DNA from: Flammeovirgaceae bacterium UBA5008
Lineage (GTDB): Bacteria; Bacteroidota; Bacteroidia; Cytophagales; Cyclobacteriaceae
Direction: 5' to 3'
Assembly (NCBI GenBank): GCA_002398365.1
Contig: DGYK01000063.1
Span: 131,719-195,718 of the forward strand
DNA length: 64,000 bases
Of the stretch, positions 26,310-36,086 are shown in pieces. The notes under the pieces were generated by a model. That model was not told the DNA's origin. It did no database searches and saw only the letters and a program-made list of their open reading frames with translations. How positions within the stretch are numbered: position 1 is the stretch's first letter; every line of letters starts with the position of its first letter. The translations under genes and the position numbers were made by a program.

Positions 26310-27950
26310 ATGAAAAGAAGAGATTTTGTTCAACTGGCCGGTTTAGGATTGGGAGGACTTGCCCTACCTATCTCTGCCATCGGCAATCCGGTTTCGATCG
26401 AAGCACTGCTCGAAGTTCCATTGACCGTAAGTCAGAAAAAACAGCTAGCCGATGTCGCACTCAACACGGCTAAGAGTGCGGGCGCTTCGTATGCTGATGT
26501 TCGTATTGGTCGCTACCTCAACCAATTTATCAGCACCCGCGAAAAACGTGTTCAGGGAATTCAAAGTACTGAATCGTTTGGCGTAGGTGTACGCGTGATC
26601 GCGAAAGGCACCTGGGGTTTCGCCTCCACCAACGATGTATCGGCAGATGGTATCAAGAAAGCCACTGAGCGTGCCATTGCCATTGCCAAAGCGAATAGCA
26701 AATTTCAAACCGAGCCGGTGCGCCTCGCTCCGGTGAAAGGTTATGGAGAAGTAACATGGAACACACCAATCCAAAAAAATGCTTTTGAAGTTCCGGTGTC
26801 TGAAAAAGTAGAATTGTTATTAAGCGCCAACGCTGCCGCACAAAACGGAGGAGCCAACTTTGCCAGCTCCAACCTCTTTCAGGTAAACGAACAAAAATAT
26901 TTTGCCTCTACGGATGGCTCGTACATCGATCAGGATATCCATCGCATATGGCCCACCTTTACGGTGAATGTGATTGACCGGGCTTCGGGCAAGTTCAAAT
27001 CGCGCGATGCCATGAGTGCCCCGATGGGTATGGGCTATGAATACATGATTCCGAAAGCGGAAGATAAACTTGCTACCCCGATGGGCATGGTTCTCTATCG
27101 CAATAGCTACGACATTATTGAAGACGCCACCACAGCCGCTCGTCAGGCGAAGGAAATGATTTCGGCCAAATCGGTTGAGCCTGGAAAATATGATCTCGTA
27201 CTCGAACCGAATCACTTGGGCTTAACCATCCACGAAAGTGTAGGCCACCCGCTTGAGTTAGATCGCATTTTGGGTTATGAAGCCAACTATGCTGGCACGA
27301 GTTTCGCCAGCATCGAAAAACTGAAGTCGGGCACATTTAATTATGGCAGCAAACAAGTCACCATCTTCGCAGACAAAACTCAGCCGGGCTCACTCGGTGC
27401 TGTGGGTTATGATGACGAAGGTGTGCAATGCAAGCGTTGGGATTTAATTAAAGACGGCATCCTCGTGAACTTCCAAGCGATTCGCGATCAGGTACACATG
27501 CTCGGCCAAACTGAGTCGCACGGATGTTGCTACTCTCAAAGCTGGAGTGATGTACAGTTTCAGCGCATGCCTAACGTGTCGCTGGCACCGGGCAAAGATC
27601 CGTACTCGATCGATCAGATGATTAAAGATGTAGAGAAGGGCATTTACATTGCAGGCCGTGGTTCGTACTCCATCGATCAGCAACGTTACAATTTTCAATT
27701 TGGCGGCACTGTGTTTTACGAAATCAAAAACGGACAAATCGCTGGCATGCTCAACGATGTGGCCTATCAATCGAACACGCAAGAATTTTGGAATAGCTGC
27801 GTAAAAATTTGCGATGAGCGCGATTACCGACTCTTTGGCTCTTTCTTCGATGGGAAAGGTCAGCCTTCACAAGTGAGTGCGGTGTCGCACGGAAGCTCTA
27901 CTGCTCGATTTAATGGAGTGAATGTAATTAATACAGGAAGAACGATTTAG
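26310..27950 (+). CDS. TldD-family metallopeptidase with Tat signal (copy 1)
   Basis: A 546-residue TldD homolog. The N-terminus MKRRDFVQLAGLGLGGLALP is a twin-arginine signal. The metal-binding HExxxH motif is HESVGH with His308, and the conserved ending TARFNGVNVINTGRTI is present. TldD and TldE form a heterodimer that degrades extended peptides through a buried active site on TldD. This copy is first of tldD-tldD-tldE and is followed after 16 bases by a close paralog. Export of a TldD protein is unusual relative to the cytosolic Escherichia coli enzyme. Substrate unknown. Confidence 0.9.
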   Translation: MKRRDFVQLAGLGLGGLALPISAIGNPVSIEALLEVPLTVSQKKQLADVALNTAKSAGASYADVRIGRYLNQFISTREKRVQGIQSTESFGVGVRVIAKGTWGFASTNDVSADGIKKATERAIAIAKANSKFQTEPVRLAPVKGYGEVTWNTPIQKNAFEVPVSEKVELLLSANAAAQNGGANFASSNLFQVNEQKYFASTDGSYIDQDIHRIWPTFTVNVIDRASGKFKSRDAMSAPMGMGYEYMIPKAEDKLATPMGMVLYRNSYDIIEDATTAARQAKEMISAKSVEPGKYDLVLEPNHLGLTIHESVGHPLELDRILGYEANYAGTSFASIEKLKSGTFNYGSKQVTIFADKTQPGSLGAVGYDDEGVQCKRWDLIKDGILVNFQAIRDQVHMLGQTESHGCCYSQSWSDVQFQRMPNVSLAPGKDPYSIDQMIKDVEKGIYIAGRGSYSIDQQRYNFQFGGTVFYEIKNGQIAGMLNDVAYQSNTQEFWNSCVKICDERDYRLFGSFFDGKGQPSQVSAVSHGSSTARFNGVNVINTGRTI

Positions 27951-27966
27951 ACTTAAAGACTAAAAC

Positions 27967-29607
27967 ATGAAGAGACGAGATTTTATTCAATTGGCGGGCA
28001 TGAGCGCAGGTGCGTTGGCACTTCCGTTCTCGAGCTTTGCACATGATGTGGACATTGCACACATGCTCACGCCATTGCTGGACACTGCACAGAAAAAACA
28101 ACTGGCTGATGTAGCGCTCAACACCGCCAAAGGTTTAGGTGCCACCTATACTGATGTGCGCATTGGCCGTTACTTAAATCAATTTGTAACTACGCGCGAG
28201 CGCAAAGTGCAAGGCGTCACCAATACCGAATCGTTTGGTGTGGGCATTCGCGTCATCGCTAATGGCACCTGGGGCTTTGCCGCAAGCAACAATGTAACTC
28301 CGGATGGCATCAAAAAAACAACGGAGCGTGCTGTTGCCATCGCGAAAGCAAATTCAAAATTTCAAAAAGAGCCGGTGAAGCTAGCGGCTACTCCTTCCTA
28401 CGGAGAAGTGAGTTGGAAAACACCGATCATAAAAAATGGCTTTGAAGTTCCGGTGAAAGAAAAAGTAGATCTGCTCTTAGCTGCGAATGCAAAAGCGTTA
28501 GAGAAAGGTGCCAGCTTTGTGAACAGCATTATGTTTTTGGTGAACGAACAAAAATATTTTGCGTCCAGCGAAGGTTCGTATATCGATCAGGACATTCACC
28601 GCACGTGGCCCAACTTCCAGGTTTCGATGGTTGATCGCCAATCGGGCTCATTCAAAACGCGTGCAGCCTTCAGCGCACCGGTAGGAATGGGTTATGAATA
28701 TCTGGATGGAAAATCAGAAGATAAAATTGCAGGACCGGGCGGCATTATTCTCTACAACAAGTCGTATGACATGATTGAAGATGCCACCATGGCTGCTGAG
28801 CAAGCGAAGCAAATGATTGCAGCCAAATCGGTGGAGCCGGGCAAATATGATTTAATGTTAGAGCCTTCGCACTTGTGGTTAACCATCCACGAAAGTGTGG
28901 GCCACCCTACAGAACTAGACCGCGTGCTTGGCTACGAAGCTAACTTTGCGGGCACCAGCTTCCTCACTTTAGATAAATGGAAAACGAAAAACTTTAAGTT
29001 CGGAAGTGAGATTGTGAATTTCGTTGCCGACAAAACACAAGTTGGTTCATTGGGTAATGTGGGCTACGATGACGAAGGCGTGAAATGCAAGTCGTGGGAT
29101 TTGATTAAAAATGGCGTGCTGGTGAATTATCAAGCCATCCGCGATCAAGTCAACATCATTGATCAAAAAGAATCGCACGGCTGCTGCTACTCACAAAGCT
29201 GGAGCGATGTGCAGTTTCAGCGCATGGCCAACGTGTCGTTGCAACCCGGCAAGCAACCACTTACTCCCGATCAAATGGTAAGCGGCATTGAAAAAGGAAT
29301 TTACATCGTGAAAGACGGATCTTTCTCCATCGATCAGCAGCGCTACAATTTCCAATTTGGTGGTGTGCTCTTCTTCGAAATTAAAAATGGAAAGATCGAA
29401 GGTATGCTGAAAGATGTGGCGTATCAAGCCAACACGCAAGAGTTCTGGAACTCGTGTACACAAATTTGTGATGAGCGCGACTACCGGATGAATGGAGCTT
29501 TTAACGATGGCAAAGGGCAGCCCAGTCAATCGAATGCAGTATCGCACGGATCAGCTACTGCTCGGTTCAACGGAGTGAACGTGATCAATACCGGAAGAAC
29601 TATTTAA
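27967..29607 (+). CDS. TldD-family metallopeptidase with Tat signal (copy 2)
   Basis: 546 residues, same length and order of motifs as the preceding gene, from which it surely arose by tandem duplication: twin-arginine start MKRRDFIQLAGMSAG, HESVGH with His308, and the same NGVNVINTGRTI end. The second half of the metal-site segment reads HPTELDRVLGYEANFAGTSF, as in the third copy at 43130, and differs from copy 1 (HPLELDR). A 72-base gap with a 13-bp tandem repeat separates it from the tldE gene. Both likely act in the periplasm, where Tat substrates go. Confidence 0.9.
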   Translation: MKRRDFIQLAGMSAGALALPFSSFAHDVDIAHMLTPLLDTAQKKQLADVALNTAKGLGATYTDVRIGRYLNQFVTTRERKVQGVTNTESFGVGIRVIANGTWGFAASNNVTPDGIKKTTERAVAIAKANSKFQKEPVKLAATPSYGEVSWKTPIIKNGFEVPVKEKVDLLLAANAKALEKGASFVNSIMFLVNEQKYFASSEGSYIDQDIHRTWPNFQVSMVDRQSGSFKTRAAFSAPVGMGYEYLDGKSEDKIAGPGGIILYNKSYDMIEDATMAAEQAKQMIAAKSVEPGKYDLMLEPSHLWLTIHESVGHPTELDRVLGYEANFAGTSFLTLDKWKTKNFKFGSEIVNFVADKTQVGSLGNVGYDDEGVKCKSWDLIKNGVLVNYQAIRDQVNIIDQKESHGCCYSQSWSDVQFQRMANVSLQPGKQPLTPDQMVSGIEKGIYIVKDGSFSIDQQRYNFQFGGVLFFEIKNGKIEGMLKDVAYQANTQEFWNSCTQICDERDYRMNGAFNDGKGQPSQSNAVSHGSATARFNGVNVINTGRTI

Positions 29608-29643
29608 AAAAATAGGCAGCAACTAAAAATCAACAGGTAATAA

Positions 29644-29670
29644 CAAATCTTAAATCGCAAATCTTAAATC
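29644..29670. repeat. Tandem 13-bp direct repeat between tldD copy 2 and tldE
   Basis: CAAATCTTAAATC occurs at 29644-29656 and again at 29658-29670, separated by one base, in the 72-base gap. Nothing similar lies between the other tldD-tldE pair, which has only 4 bases between genes. Function unknown; replication slippage is possible. Confidence 0.75.
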
Positions 29671-29679
29671 ATAGTAAGC

Positions 29680-31026
29680 ATGGCCATATTATCAAAAGAA
29701 GAAACCAAAAAAATACTCGAGAAAGTCATCGGCTTTTCGAAAGCAGACGGCATCGAGGCCAACCTGAATGGCAATGACGGTGGCAACATTCGCTACGCGC
29801 GCAACAGCGTGTCTACCTCAGGCGAAGACAGTAACGTGAGTTTAAATGTGCAATCTTACTTTGGAAAAAAAGTAGGCAATGCCTCTATCAACGAGTTTGA
29901 TGATGCTTCGCTGGAAAAAGTAGTGAGGCGCTCGGAAGAGTTGGCCAAACTGGCTCCTGAAAATCCGGAGTTCATGGAACCGCTCGCACAACAAACGTAT
30001 GGTGCAGAACCTAAAACGTTTATTGAATCAACCGCTAAAATCACACCCGACTATCGCGCGCAAGCGGCTGCCGACAGTATTTTACCGGCCTCGAAAAAAG
30101 ACATCACCGCAGCGGGCTTCTTGGAAGATAGCCGCGGTTTCGGCTCTTTGATGAATAGCAAAGGTGCTTTCGCTTACAATAAAGGAACCGGTGTAGACTT
30201 CACTGTCACTATGCGCACCAACGATGGAACTGGATCAGGTTGGGTAGCCAGAAACTTTAACGATGTCAGCAAACTCAACACGGCCGAAGCTTCAGCCATA
30301 GCGATGGAAAAAGCATTGCAGTCGCGCAACGCAAAAGCAATTGAGCCCGGCAAGTATACCGTTATTCTCGAGCCGAATGCGGCAGCCGACTTATTAGGCT
30401 TGATGTTGTTTGCCATGAATGCACGGCAAGCCGATGAAGGCAGAAGCTTTTTATCGAAAAAAGGTGGCGGCACCAAGTTGGGCGAAAAAATTGTGGATGA
30501 GCGCGTGAACATTTACACCGACCCATGGCATGAAGAAGTGCCTACCGGCAACTGGGCCGGCAATGGTTTAGCGCGGAAGCGCATGGATTTAATTAAGAAT
30601 GGCACAGTGGCTAACATGATCTACGATCGCTACTGGGCTTCGCAAAAAAATACAGAGCCTACGCCTTTTCCGGGCAACAGAATTATGGAGGGCGGAACTG
30701 CTTCCATTGAAGATATGATTAAAGACACGAAGCGTGGCGTGCTCGTGACGCGCTTCTGGTACATTCGTGCCGTAGACCCACAAACATTATTGTATACCGG
30801 TTTAACCCGCGATGGTACTTTTTATATTGAGAACGGAAAGATTAAACATCCGATCAAAAACTTCCGCTTCAATGAAAGCCCGATCATCATGCTGAATAAT
30901 TTAGAAACACTGGGCAAGCAAATGCGCGTGGCCAGTGGTGGCGGCCCCGGTGGCGGTGGCAGTTCGTTGATACCGGCTATGAAAATTCGCGACTTTACCT
31001 TCTCTAGTTTATCTGACGCAGTATAA
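29680..31026 (+). CDS. TldE/PmbA-like partner protein (copy 1)
   Basis: A 448-residue TldE-type protein. It has the family fold but no HExxxH motif, as expected of the non-catalytic subunit. Its N-terminus (MAILSKEETKKILEKV) has no signal of any kind. Landmarks are EGGTASIEDMIKDTKRGVLV and the end KIRDFTFSSLSDAV. Near residue 425 there is a Gly-rich insertion (GGGPGGGGS) absent from the second copy. It should pair with one of the upstream Tat-TldD proteins. The absence of an export signal suggests either hitch-hiking as a folded heterodimer or a separate cytoplasmic job. Confidence 0.88.
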   Translation: MAILSKEETKKILEKVIGFSKADGIEANLNGNDGGNIRYARNSVSTSGEDSNVSLNVQSYFGKKVGNASINEFDDASLEKVVRRSEELAKLAPENPEFMEPLAQQTYGAEPKTFIESTAKITPDYRAQAAADSILPASKKDITAAGFLEDSRGFGSLMNSKGAFAYNKGTGVDFTVTMRTNDGTGSGWVARNFNDVSKLNTAEASAIAMEKALQSRNAKAIEPGKYTVILEPNAAADLLGLMLFAMNARQADEGRSFLSKKGGGTKLGEKIVDERVNIYTDPWHEEVPTGNWAGNGLARKRMDLIKNGTVANMIYDRYWASQKNTEPTPFPGNRIMEGGTASIEDMIKDTKRGVLVTRFWYIRAVDPQTLLYTGLTRDGTFYIENGKIKHPIKNFRFNESPIIMLNNLETLGKQMRVASGGGPGGGGSSLIPAMKIRDFTFSSLSDAV

Positions 31027-31051
31027 TTGTTTTTGTTGTTTTGTTTTTAAG

Positions 31052-31086
31052 AAGTCCCCGGTCGAAACGCTGGGGATTTTTTATTT
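31052..31086 (+). terminator. Intrinsic terminator after the first tldD-tldE locus
   Basis: AAGTCCCC (31052-31059) pairs with GGGGATTT (31072-31079), partly by G-T pairing, and is followed by a run of T (GGGGATTTTTTATTTT). The stem is shorter and less perfect than others in the window, but it stands 25 bases after the tldE stop. Confidence 0.6.
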
Positions 31087-31319
31087 TCCATCATAAAAGT
31101 GTGAGGTTGAACATTTATTCGTTTGAAAAAGTGTGAAATCGTCAGGATAATTGGATGGCGAATATTCCGCTCTATGCTATTGAGCGCTCTTTTGAGTGAT
31201 CGCCAGAAGCATTCCCCACAAACAGCCAACCCAAGCCGCTGATCCGTAGTTGCAAACGGTAACGTAAATTTATTTTCAGACGCGTGTGTTTTTGATAACT
31301 TTACGGGATAATACAGACA
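31087..31319. other. Intergenic region before a small secreted-like ORF
   Basis: No gene or RNA is recognised. AAAAGTGTGA occurs twice (31095 and 31127), 32 bases apart. TAACTTTA (31296-31303), one base off the TAnnTTTG consensus, is a possible promoter element for the ORF at 31320. An antisense open frame across this part has no family resemblance. Confidence 0.35.
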
Positions 31320-31721
31320 ATGTGTAATATCATCCACCGGCTTCGAATCAAAAGAAATTTGCCCTTCCGGTGCTTTATTCTGTCTTTCTGGATCATTAGC
31401 GCAAGCCATACATTGTTATTGCCAACCGTTACTTTATCAGATGACAGAGAGTCAAAAGATATGGCCATTCAATCTGTAAATAAACCTGCATCCACCTTCT
31501 TATCATTAATTTTAGAATGGGCTTTAAGTACTTCACATGCGGGCACTGACTTAGCCGATGTGCATGATGATAGTGTACAGAAAATGGATTTCATCTCTAC
31601 TCATTACCCTACCTTCTTACCCAAACAATATGTTAACCTCGATCACAATAGGTTTTCATTTGAGCACCCAAAAGCACCTTCTTTGAAAAAAAATACGCCA
31701 CCCCCTAAGTTGATTGGGTAA
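31320..31721 (+). CDS. Orphan protein with signal-like N-terminus, upstream of RND efflux genes
   Basis: A 133-residue frame whose first 35 residues hold a basic stretch and a hydrophobic segment (CFILSFWIISASHTLLLP), resembling a signal peptide or anchor. The rest is polar, with a His/Pro-rich end (HPKAPSLKKNTPPPKLIG). Codon use is compatible with coding. No family is recognised. It lies 49 bases upstream of the RND membrane-fusion gene on the same strand and after the first tldD-tldE locus. It might be a small exported protein or a chance frame. Confidence 0.42.
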   Translation: MCNIIHRLRIKRNLPFRCFILSFWIISASHTLLLPTVTLSDDRESKDMAIQSVNKPASTFLSLILEWALSTSHAGTDLADVHDDSVQKMDFISTHYPTFLPKQYVNLDHNRFSFEHPKAPSLKKNTPPPKLIG

Positions 31722-31770
31722 CCTCCCCCACATTAGGCATTCGATTTTTTTTCATTAATAATCTTCAATC

Positions 31771-32892
31771 ATGACTTCCTATTATAAGGCATTGGCCTTC
31801 CTATTTTTATTTGCTTCTTTTTTAAGTAGTTGCTCTTCTTCCACTAACAAAGAGGATGGCTCAGAAGAGTTTCCGGTGACACGCATCATTCGTAAGGACA
31901 CGACATTGTTTAAAGAATATGTAAGTGATATTCATGCCTTTCGAAACGTTGAGATTCGCGCTCGCGTTCAGGGCTATCTCGATCAGATTTATGTAGATGA
32001 AGGACAAACTGTAAAAAAAGGACAGCTCTTATTTCGCATTAATGACGAAGAGTATCAGGCCGCATTGGCAGAAGCTACTGCTAATCTACATAGTGCCAAA
32101 GCGGAAGCCGCTGCCATTCAATTGGAAATGGAGCGTGTAAAAATATTAGTCGATAAAAAAGTAGTTTCTGAAACTGAACTTCGACTAGCAAAAGCAAAGT
32201 ATGATGCAGCCAATGCGCGTATTGAGGAAGCTCAATCAGCCGCCTCGAATGCGGCTATTCGATTATCGCACACCAACATTCGCTCACCATTTGATGGGAT
32301 GATCGACCGTATTCCTTTCAAAATTGGAAGTTTGATCAACGAGGGCAGTTTGCTGACTACCGTATCGGATACGCATTTGATGTACGCTTATTTTAAGGTG
32401 TCAGAAAATGAATACCTGGAATTCAAGAATAACAAAGGTGATGAACTGAAAGGTGATGAAGTGAAGCTCGAGCTATCAGACGGAACCGACCATCGTTATA
32501 CCGGTTACATCGAAACCATGGAAGGTCAATTTGATGCCACCACCGGCACGATTGCATTCCGTGCTCGCTTTCCAAACAATGATCTCTTGCTTAAGCATGG
32601 CTCCAGCGGAAAAGTGAGGTTAGCCAGTGATTTGAAAAACGCATTATTGGTTCCGCAAAAAGCCACCTTCGAAATACAAGATAAAACCTACGTCTATATA
32701 GTGGACGCCAATCAAATCGTCCGCATGAAAAGCTTCGTGCCTAAAATGCGGTTTGCTCATTTCTACATTGTACAATCGGGCTTAAGTGAAGGCGACAACA
32801 TTATTTATGAGGGCATTCAAAATGTTCAAGAGGGCACGCGTGTAAAACCGGTATTGGTACCGATGGATAGTTTGTTAAAGAAACTGTTTTAA
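31771..32892 (+). CDS. RND efflux periplasmic adaptor (membrane fusion protein)
   Basis: A 373-residue lipoprotein (lipobox SFLSSC, Cys21) of the MexA/AcrA type. Visible are the lipoyl halves (RARVQGYLDQIYVDEGQTVKKGQLLF and the LSHTNIRSPFDGMIDRI segment), a long coiled-coil hairpin between them (about 85-165) and the beta-barrel and membrane-proximal domains at the C-terminus. It bridges the inner-membrane pump and the outer-membrane channel encoded by the two following genes. First of a three-gene operon. Confidence 0.92.
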   Translation: MTSYYKALAFLFLFASFLSSCSSSTNKEDGSEEFPVTRIIRKDTTLFKEYVSDIHAFRNVEIRARVQGYLDQIYVDEGQTVKKGQLLFRINDEEYQAALAEATANLHSAKAEAAAIQLEMERVKILVDKKVVSETELRLAKAKYDAANARIEEAQSAASNAAIRLSHTNIRSPFDGMIDRIPFKIGSLINEGSLLTTVSDTHLMYAYFKVSENEYLEFKNNKGDELKGDEVKLELSDGTDHRYTGYIETMEGQFDATTGTIAFRARFPNNDLLLKHGSSGKVRLASDLKNALLVPQKATFEIQDKTYVYIVDANQIVRMKSFVPKMRFAHFYIVQSGLSEGDNIIYEGIQNVQEGTRVKPVLVPMDSLLKKLF

Positions 32893-32934
32893 TCGTTCAC
32901 TCCCTTTTAATTAAACTAAACCAGGTTAGAAAAC

Positions 32935-35900
32935 ATGTTTAATAGATTTATACAACGTCCGGTGTTGTCATTGGTGATTTCGCTCATCATTACGTTATTG
33001 GGCGCACTGGCACTGATCGAATTACCGGTCACACAATTTCCTGACATTGTTCCACCGGCAGTGTCAGTAACTACCAACTATACAGGTGCCAATGCAGAAG
33101 TAGCTTCAAAAGCTGTCGTCACTACACTGGAGCGCGCCATTAATGGGGTTCCTGGTATGACGTATATGACGTCTGTATCTGGAAATGACGGTACCAGCAT
33201 AATCTCCGTCTATTTTAATGTAGGCGTGAATCCCGACATCGCAGCCGTAAACGTACAGAATCGTGTTTCTACAGTATTGGATGAATTGCCGGAAGAAGTA
33301 ATCAAAGCCGGTGTGGGAGTAGAAAAGGAAGTAAACAGCATGTTGTTGTATTTGAATATCCTTAGCACTGACTCTACAGCCGATGAAAAATTCATTTACA
33401 ATTTTGCTGACATCAACATTCTTCCCGAATTGAAGCGCATTGATGGTGTGGGCTATGCCATGATCATGGGTGCTCGTGAGTATTCCATGCGGGTATGGTT
33501 GAAGCCGGATCGGATGGCTGCCTACGAAGTATCAACGGATGAGGTCGTACAATCGATTCGAAACCAAAATGTTGAAGCTGCTCCCGGTAAAACAGGCGAA
33601 AGCTCAGACAAACACCCTCAAATGTTACAGTACGTGCTTCGCTACACGGGAAAGTTTTTTGAACCAAAGCAATATGAAAACATTGTGTTGCGCGCCAATG
33701 AAGATGGCTCATTGCTCAAACTAAAAGACATTGCTGACATTGAGTTTGGCTCTAGAAATTATGGCGTGCTCTCCAAAGAAAACGGACGCCCATCAGCTGC
33801 GATCATGCTGAAACAACGTCCCGGCTCGAATGCAAAAGAGGTAATCGAAAATGTAAAAAAACGAATGGAGGCATTGGAAAAAATCACCTTCCCTCCTGGC
33901 ATGAGTTATACCATTGGTTATGATGTGTCACGCTTTCTGGATGCTTCGATTGCCGAAGTTTTGCGCACATTGATTGAAGCATTTATTCTGGTTTCCATTG
34001 TTGTATTTGTTTTTCTCCAAGACTGGCGATCGACTCTCATCCCCGCATTAGCTGTGCCCGTGTCTTTGATAGGCACATTCTTCTTCATGCAAATGTTAGG
34101 GTTCTCCATCAATTTATTGACGTTGTTTGCACTAGTACTGGCCATCGGTATTGTTGTAGACAACGCCATTGTGGTGGTGGAAGCAGTTCACGTAAAATTG
34201 GGGATCGGCCTCACACCGCTGCAGGCAACCATCTCCGCCATGAATGAAATTAGCGGAGCATTGATTGCGATTACTTTGGTAATGTCAGCTGTATTTGTGC
34301 CAGTTGCTTTTATGTCGGGCCCGGTGGGAGTTTTCTATCGGCAGTTTTCGCTGACGCTCGCCATTGCTATTGTTATCTCCGGCATTAATGCCGTCACACT
34401 TACTCCGGCACTTTGTGCAGTGTTGTTGAAGCCGCATCAGGGGGGACACGGAAATTCATGGTTACAGCGATTCTTCAATGCTTTCAACAACTGGTTTAAC
34501 TCCCTGTCGGAACGGTATCAACTCTTCATCAGTAAAGTAGCGGCACGCAGAATCATCACGTATGGTATGTTCATCGGGTTTGTGCTTTCTACCTGGGGAA
34601 TCAGCACCATTTTGCCAAGCGGCTTTATTCCCTCCGAAGATCAGGGAATGATCTATGCGAACGTAACCACACCCGCGGGCGCAACCGTAGAGCGCACCGA
34701 AGAAGTGATGGATAAAATACAAGAAGCCACCGCAGGTATGGAGTTTGTTGAATCGGTATCTACTCTTTCCGGTTTTAGTCTTATTACTGAAGGTGCTGGA
34801 TCATCGTATGGGATGGGCATGATTAACTTAAAGCCGTGGGATGAACGATCTCTTTCGGTGAATGAGATTATTCCATTGCTGGAGGAAAAGACCAAACATA
34901 TCAAGGATGCGTCCATTCAATTTTTTCCGCCTCCTACCGTGCCCGGGTTTGGTAATGCCAGCGGATTTGAATTGCGGTTGCTGGATCGTACCGGCCAGGG
35001 CAATTTGCAGAACACGGCTAACGTGGCCAATCAATTTATCGAAGCGTTAAAAAAACGTCCGGAAATTGCAGATGCTTTCACCGGATTCAATGCCACTTTT
35101 CCACAATACCTCATTCACATCGATCAGGACATTGCAGCACAAAAAGGCGTGACCATTGATAATGCAATGAATAACCTGCAAGTATTTATCGGCAGCTACT
35201 ATACATCTAATTTTTTGCGATTCGGTCAAATGTATAAAGTAATGGTGCAAGCCCATCCGTCTTTTCGTGCGCACCCGGAGGATCTGTTAAAATTACTTGT
35301 CAAAAGCGACAAAGGAGAAATGGTTCCCTACTCTGCTTTTACCCGACTCGAGCGTGTCTATGGACCGGAACAACTTACACGTTACAATATGTTCACCGCA
35401 GCTCTCATTAATGGTGATGCAGCTGCCGGCTATAGCAGTGGCGATGCCATTGCAGCGATCGAAGAAGTAGCTGAGCAAGCATTGCCTCGTGGCTTCTCGA
35501 TTGAGTGGTCGGGCATGACGCGCGAAGAGGTGCTCTCGGGCAATCAGGCCATTTACATTTTTATGATCTGTTTGATTTTTGTCTACCTGTTGTTATCGGC
35601 ACAATACGAAAGTTTTCTATTGCCGCTGCCGGTTATCCTCTCGCTACCGGCTGGTGTGTTTGGTGCCTTTCTGTTTTTACAATTGGTGGGGCTTCAGAAT
35701 AACATCTATGCCCAGGTAGCGCTGGTCATGCTGATTGGTTTGCTAGGAAAAAATGCAATTTTAATTGTGGAGGTAGCCAATGAGCACAAGCGCGAAGAAG
35801 GGCGCACCTCATTGGATGCCGCCATGGAGGGAGCTCGCTCACGCCTTCGTCCTATTTTGATGACCTCGTTTGCTTTTATTGCCGGGTTGATTCCATTATG

Positions 35901-36081
35901 TATTGCTTCGGGTGCCGGTGCGATGGGCAATCGCTCCATTGGTACAGCCGCTGCCGGAGGTATGCTGATCGGTACGATTTTCGGTTTGTTGGTAGTTCCC
36001 GGATTGTATGTGCTGTTCAGTGAACTGACCAAGAAGCCTAATTCTAAAAACGCAGAAAAAATAACCAGTCATTTAAATTAA
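32935..36081 (+). CDS. RND efflux pump, HAE1-type inner-membrane permease
   Basis: A 1048-residue AcrB/MexB-like drug/proton antiporter. It begins MFNRFIQRPVLSLVIS, with 12 membrane helices and two large periplasmic loops. The helix-4 proton site reads VVDNAIVVVEA: the first Asp of AcrB (Asp407) is kept, and the second position is Asn, as in many HAE1 pumps. The helix-10 Lys is present in LLGKNAILIVE. Substrates are usually hydrophobic or amphiphilic drugs and bile-like compounds, but not deducible here. Lies 42 bases after the adaptor and 5 bases before the outer-membrane factor. Confidence 0.93.
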   Translation: MFNRFIQRPVLSLVISLIITLLGALALIELPVTQFPDIVPPAVSVTTNYTGANAEVASKAVVTTLERAINGVPGMTYMTSVSGNDGTSIISVYFNVGVNPDIAAVNVQNRVSTVLDELPEEVIKAGVGVEKEVNSMLLYLNILSTDSTADEKFIYNFADINILPELKRIDGVGYAMIMGAREYSMRVWLKPDRMAAYEVSTDEVVQSIRNQNVEAAPGKTGESSDKHPQMLQYVLRYTGKFFEPKQYENIVLRANEDGSLLKLKDIADIEFGSRNYGVLSKENGRPSAAIMLKQRPGSNAKEVIENVKKRMEALEKITFPPGMSYTIGYDVSRFLDASIAEVLRTLIEAFILVSIVVFVFLQDWRSTLIPALAVPVSLIGTFFFMQMLGFSINLLTLFALVLAIGIVVDNAIVVVEAVHVKLGIGLTPLQATISAMNEISGALIAITLVMSAVFVPVAFMSGPVGVFYRQFSLTLAIAIVISGINAVTLTPALCAVLLKPHQGGHGNSWLQRFFNAFNNWFNSLSERYQLFISKVAARRIITYGMFIGFVLSTWGISTILPSGFIPSEDQGMIYANVTTPAGATVERTEEVMDKIQEATAGMEFVESVSTLSGFSLITEGAGSSYGMGMINLKPWDERSLSVNEIIPLLEEKTKHIKDASIQFFPPPTVPGFGNASGFELRLLDRTGQGNLQNTANVANQFIEALKKRPEIADAFTGFNATFPQYLIHIDQDIAAQKGVTIDNAMNNLQVFIGSYYTSNFLRFGQMYKVMVQAHPSFRAHPEDLLKLLVKSDKGEMVPYSAFTRLERVYGPEQLTRYNMFTAALINGDAAAGYSSGDAIAAIEEVAEQALPRGFSIEWSGMTREEVLSGNQAIYIFMICLIFVYLLLSAQYESFLLPLPVILSLPAGVFGAFLFLQLVGLQNNIYAQVALVMLIGLLGKNAILIVEVANEHKREEGRTSLDAAMEGARSRLRPILMTSFAFIAGLIPLCIASGAGAMGNRSIGTAAAGGMLIGTIFGLLVVPGLYVLFSELTKKPNSKNAEKITSHLN

Positions 36082-36086
36082 TAGTC

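Noticed and set aside
31047..31409. A 120-codon minus-strand frame after the first tldE gene
   Set aside because: It runs over the terminator at 31052-31086, has no family resemblance and competes with the more plausible plus-strand frame.
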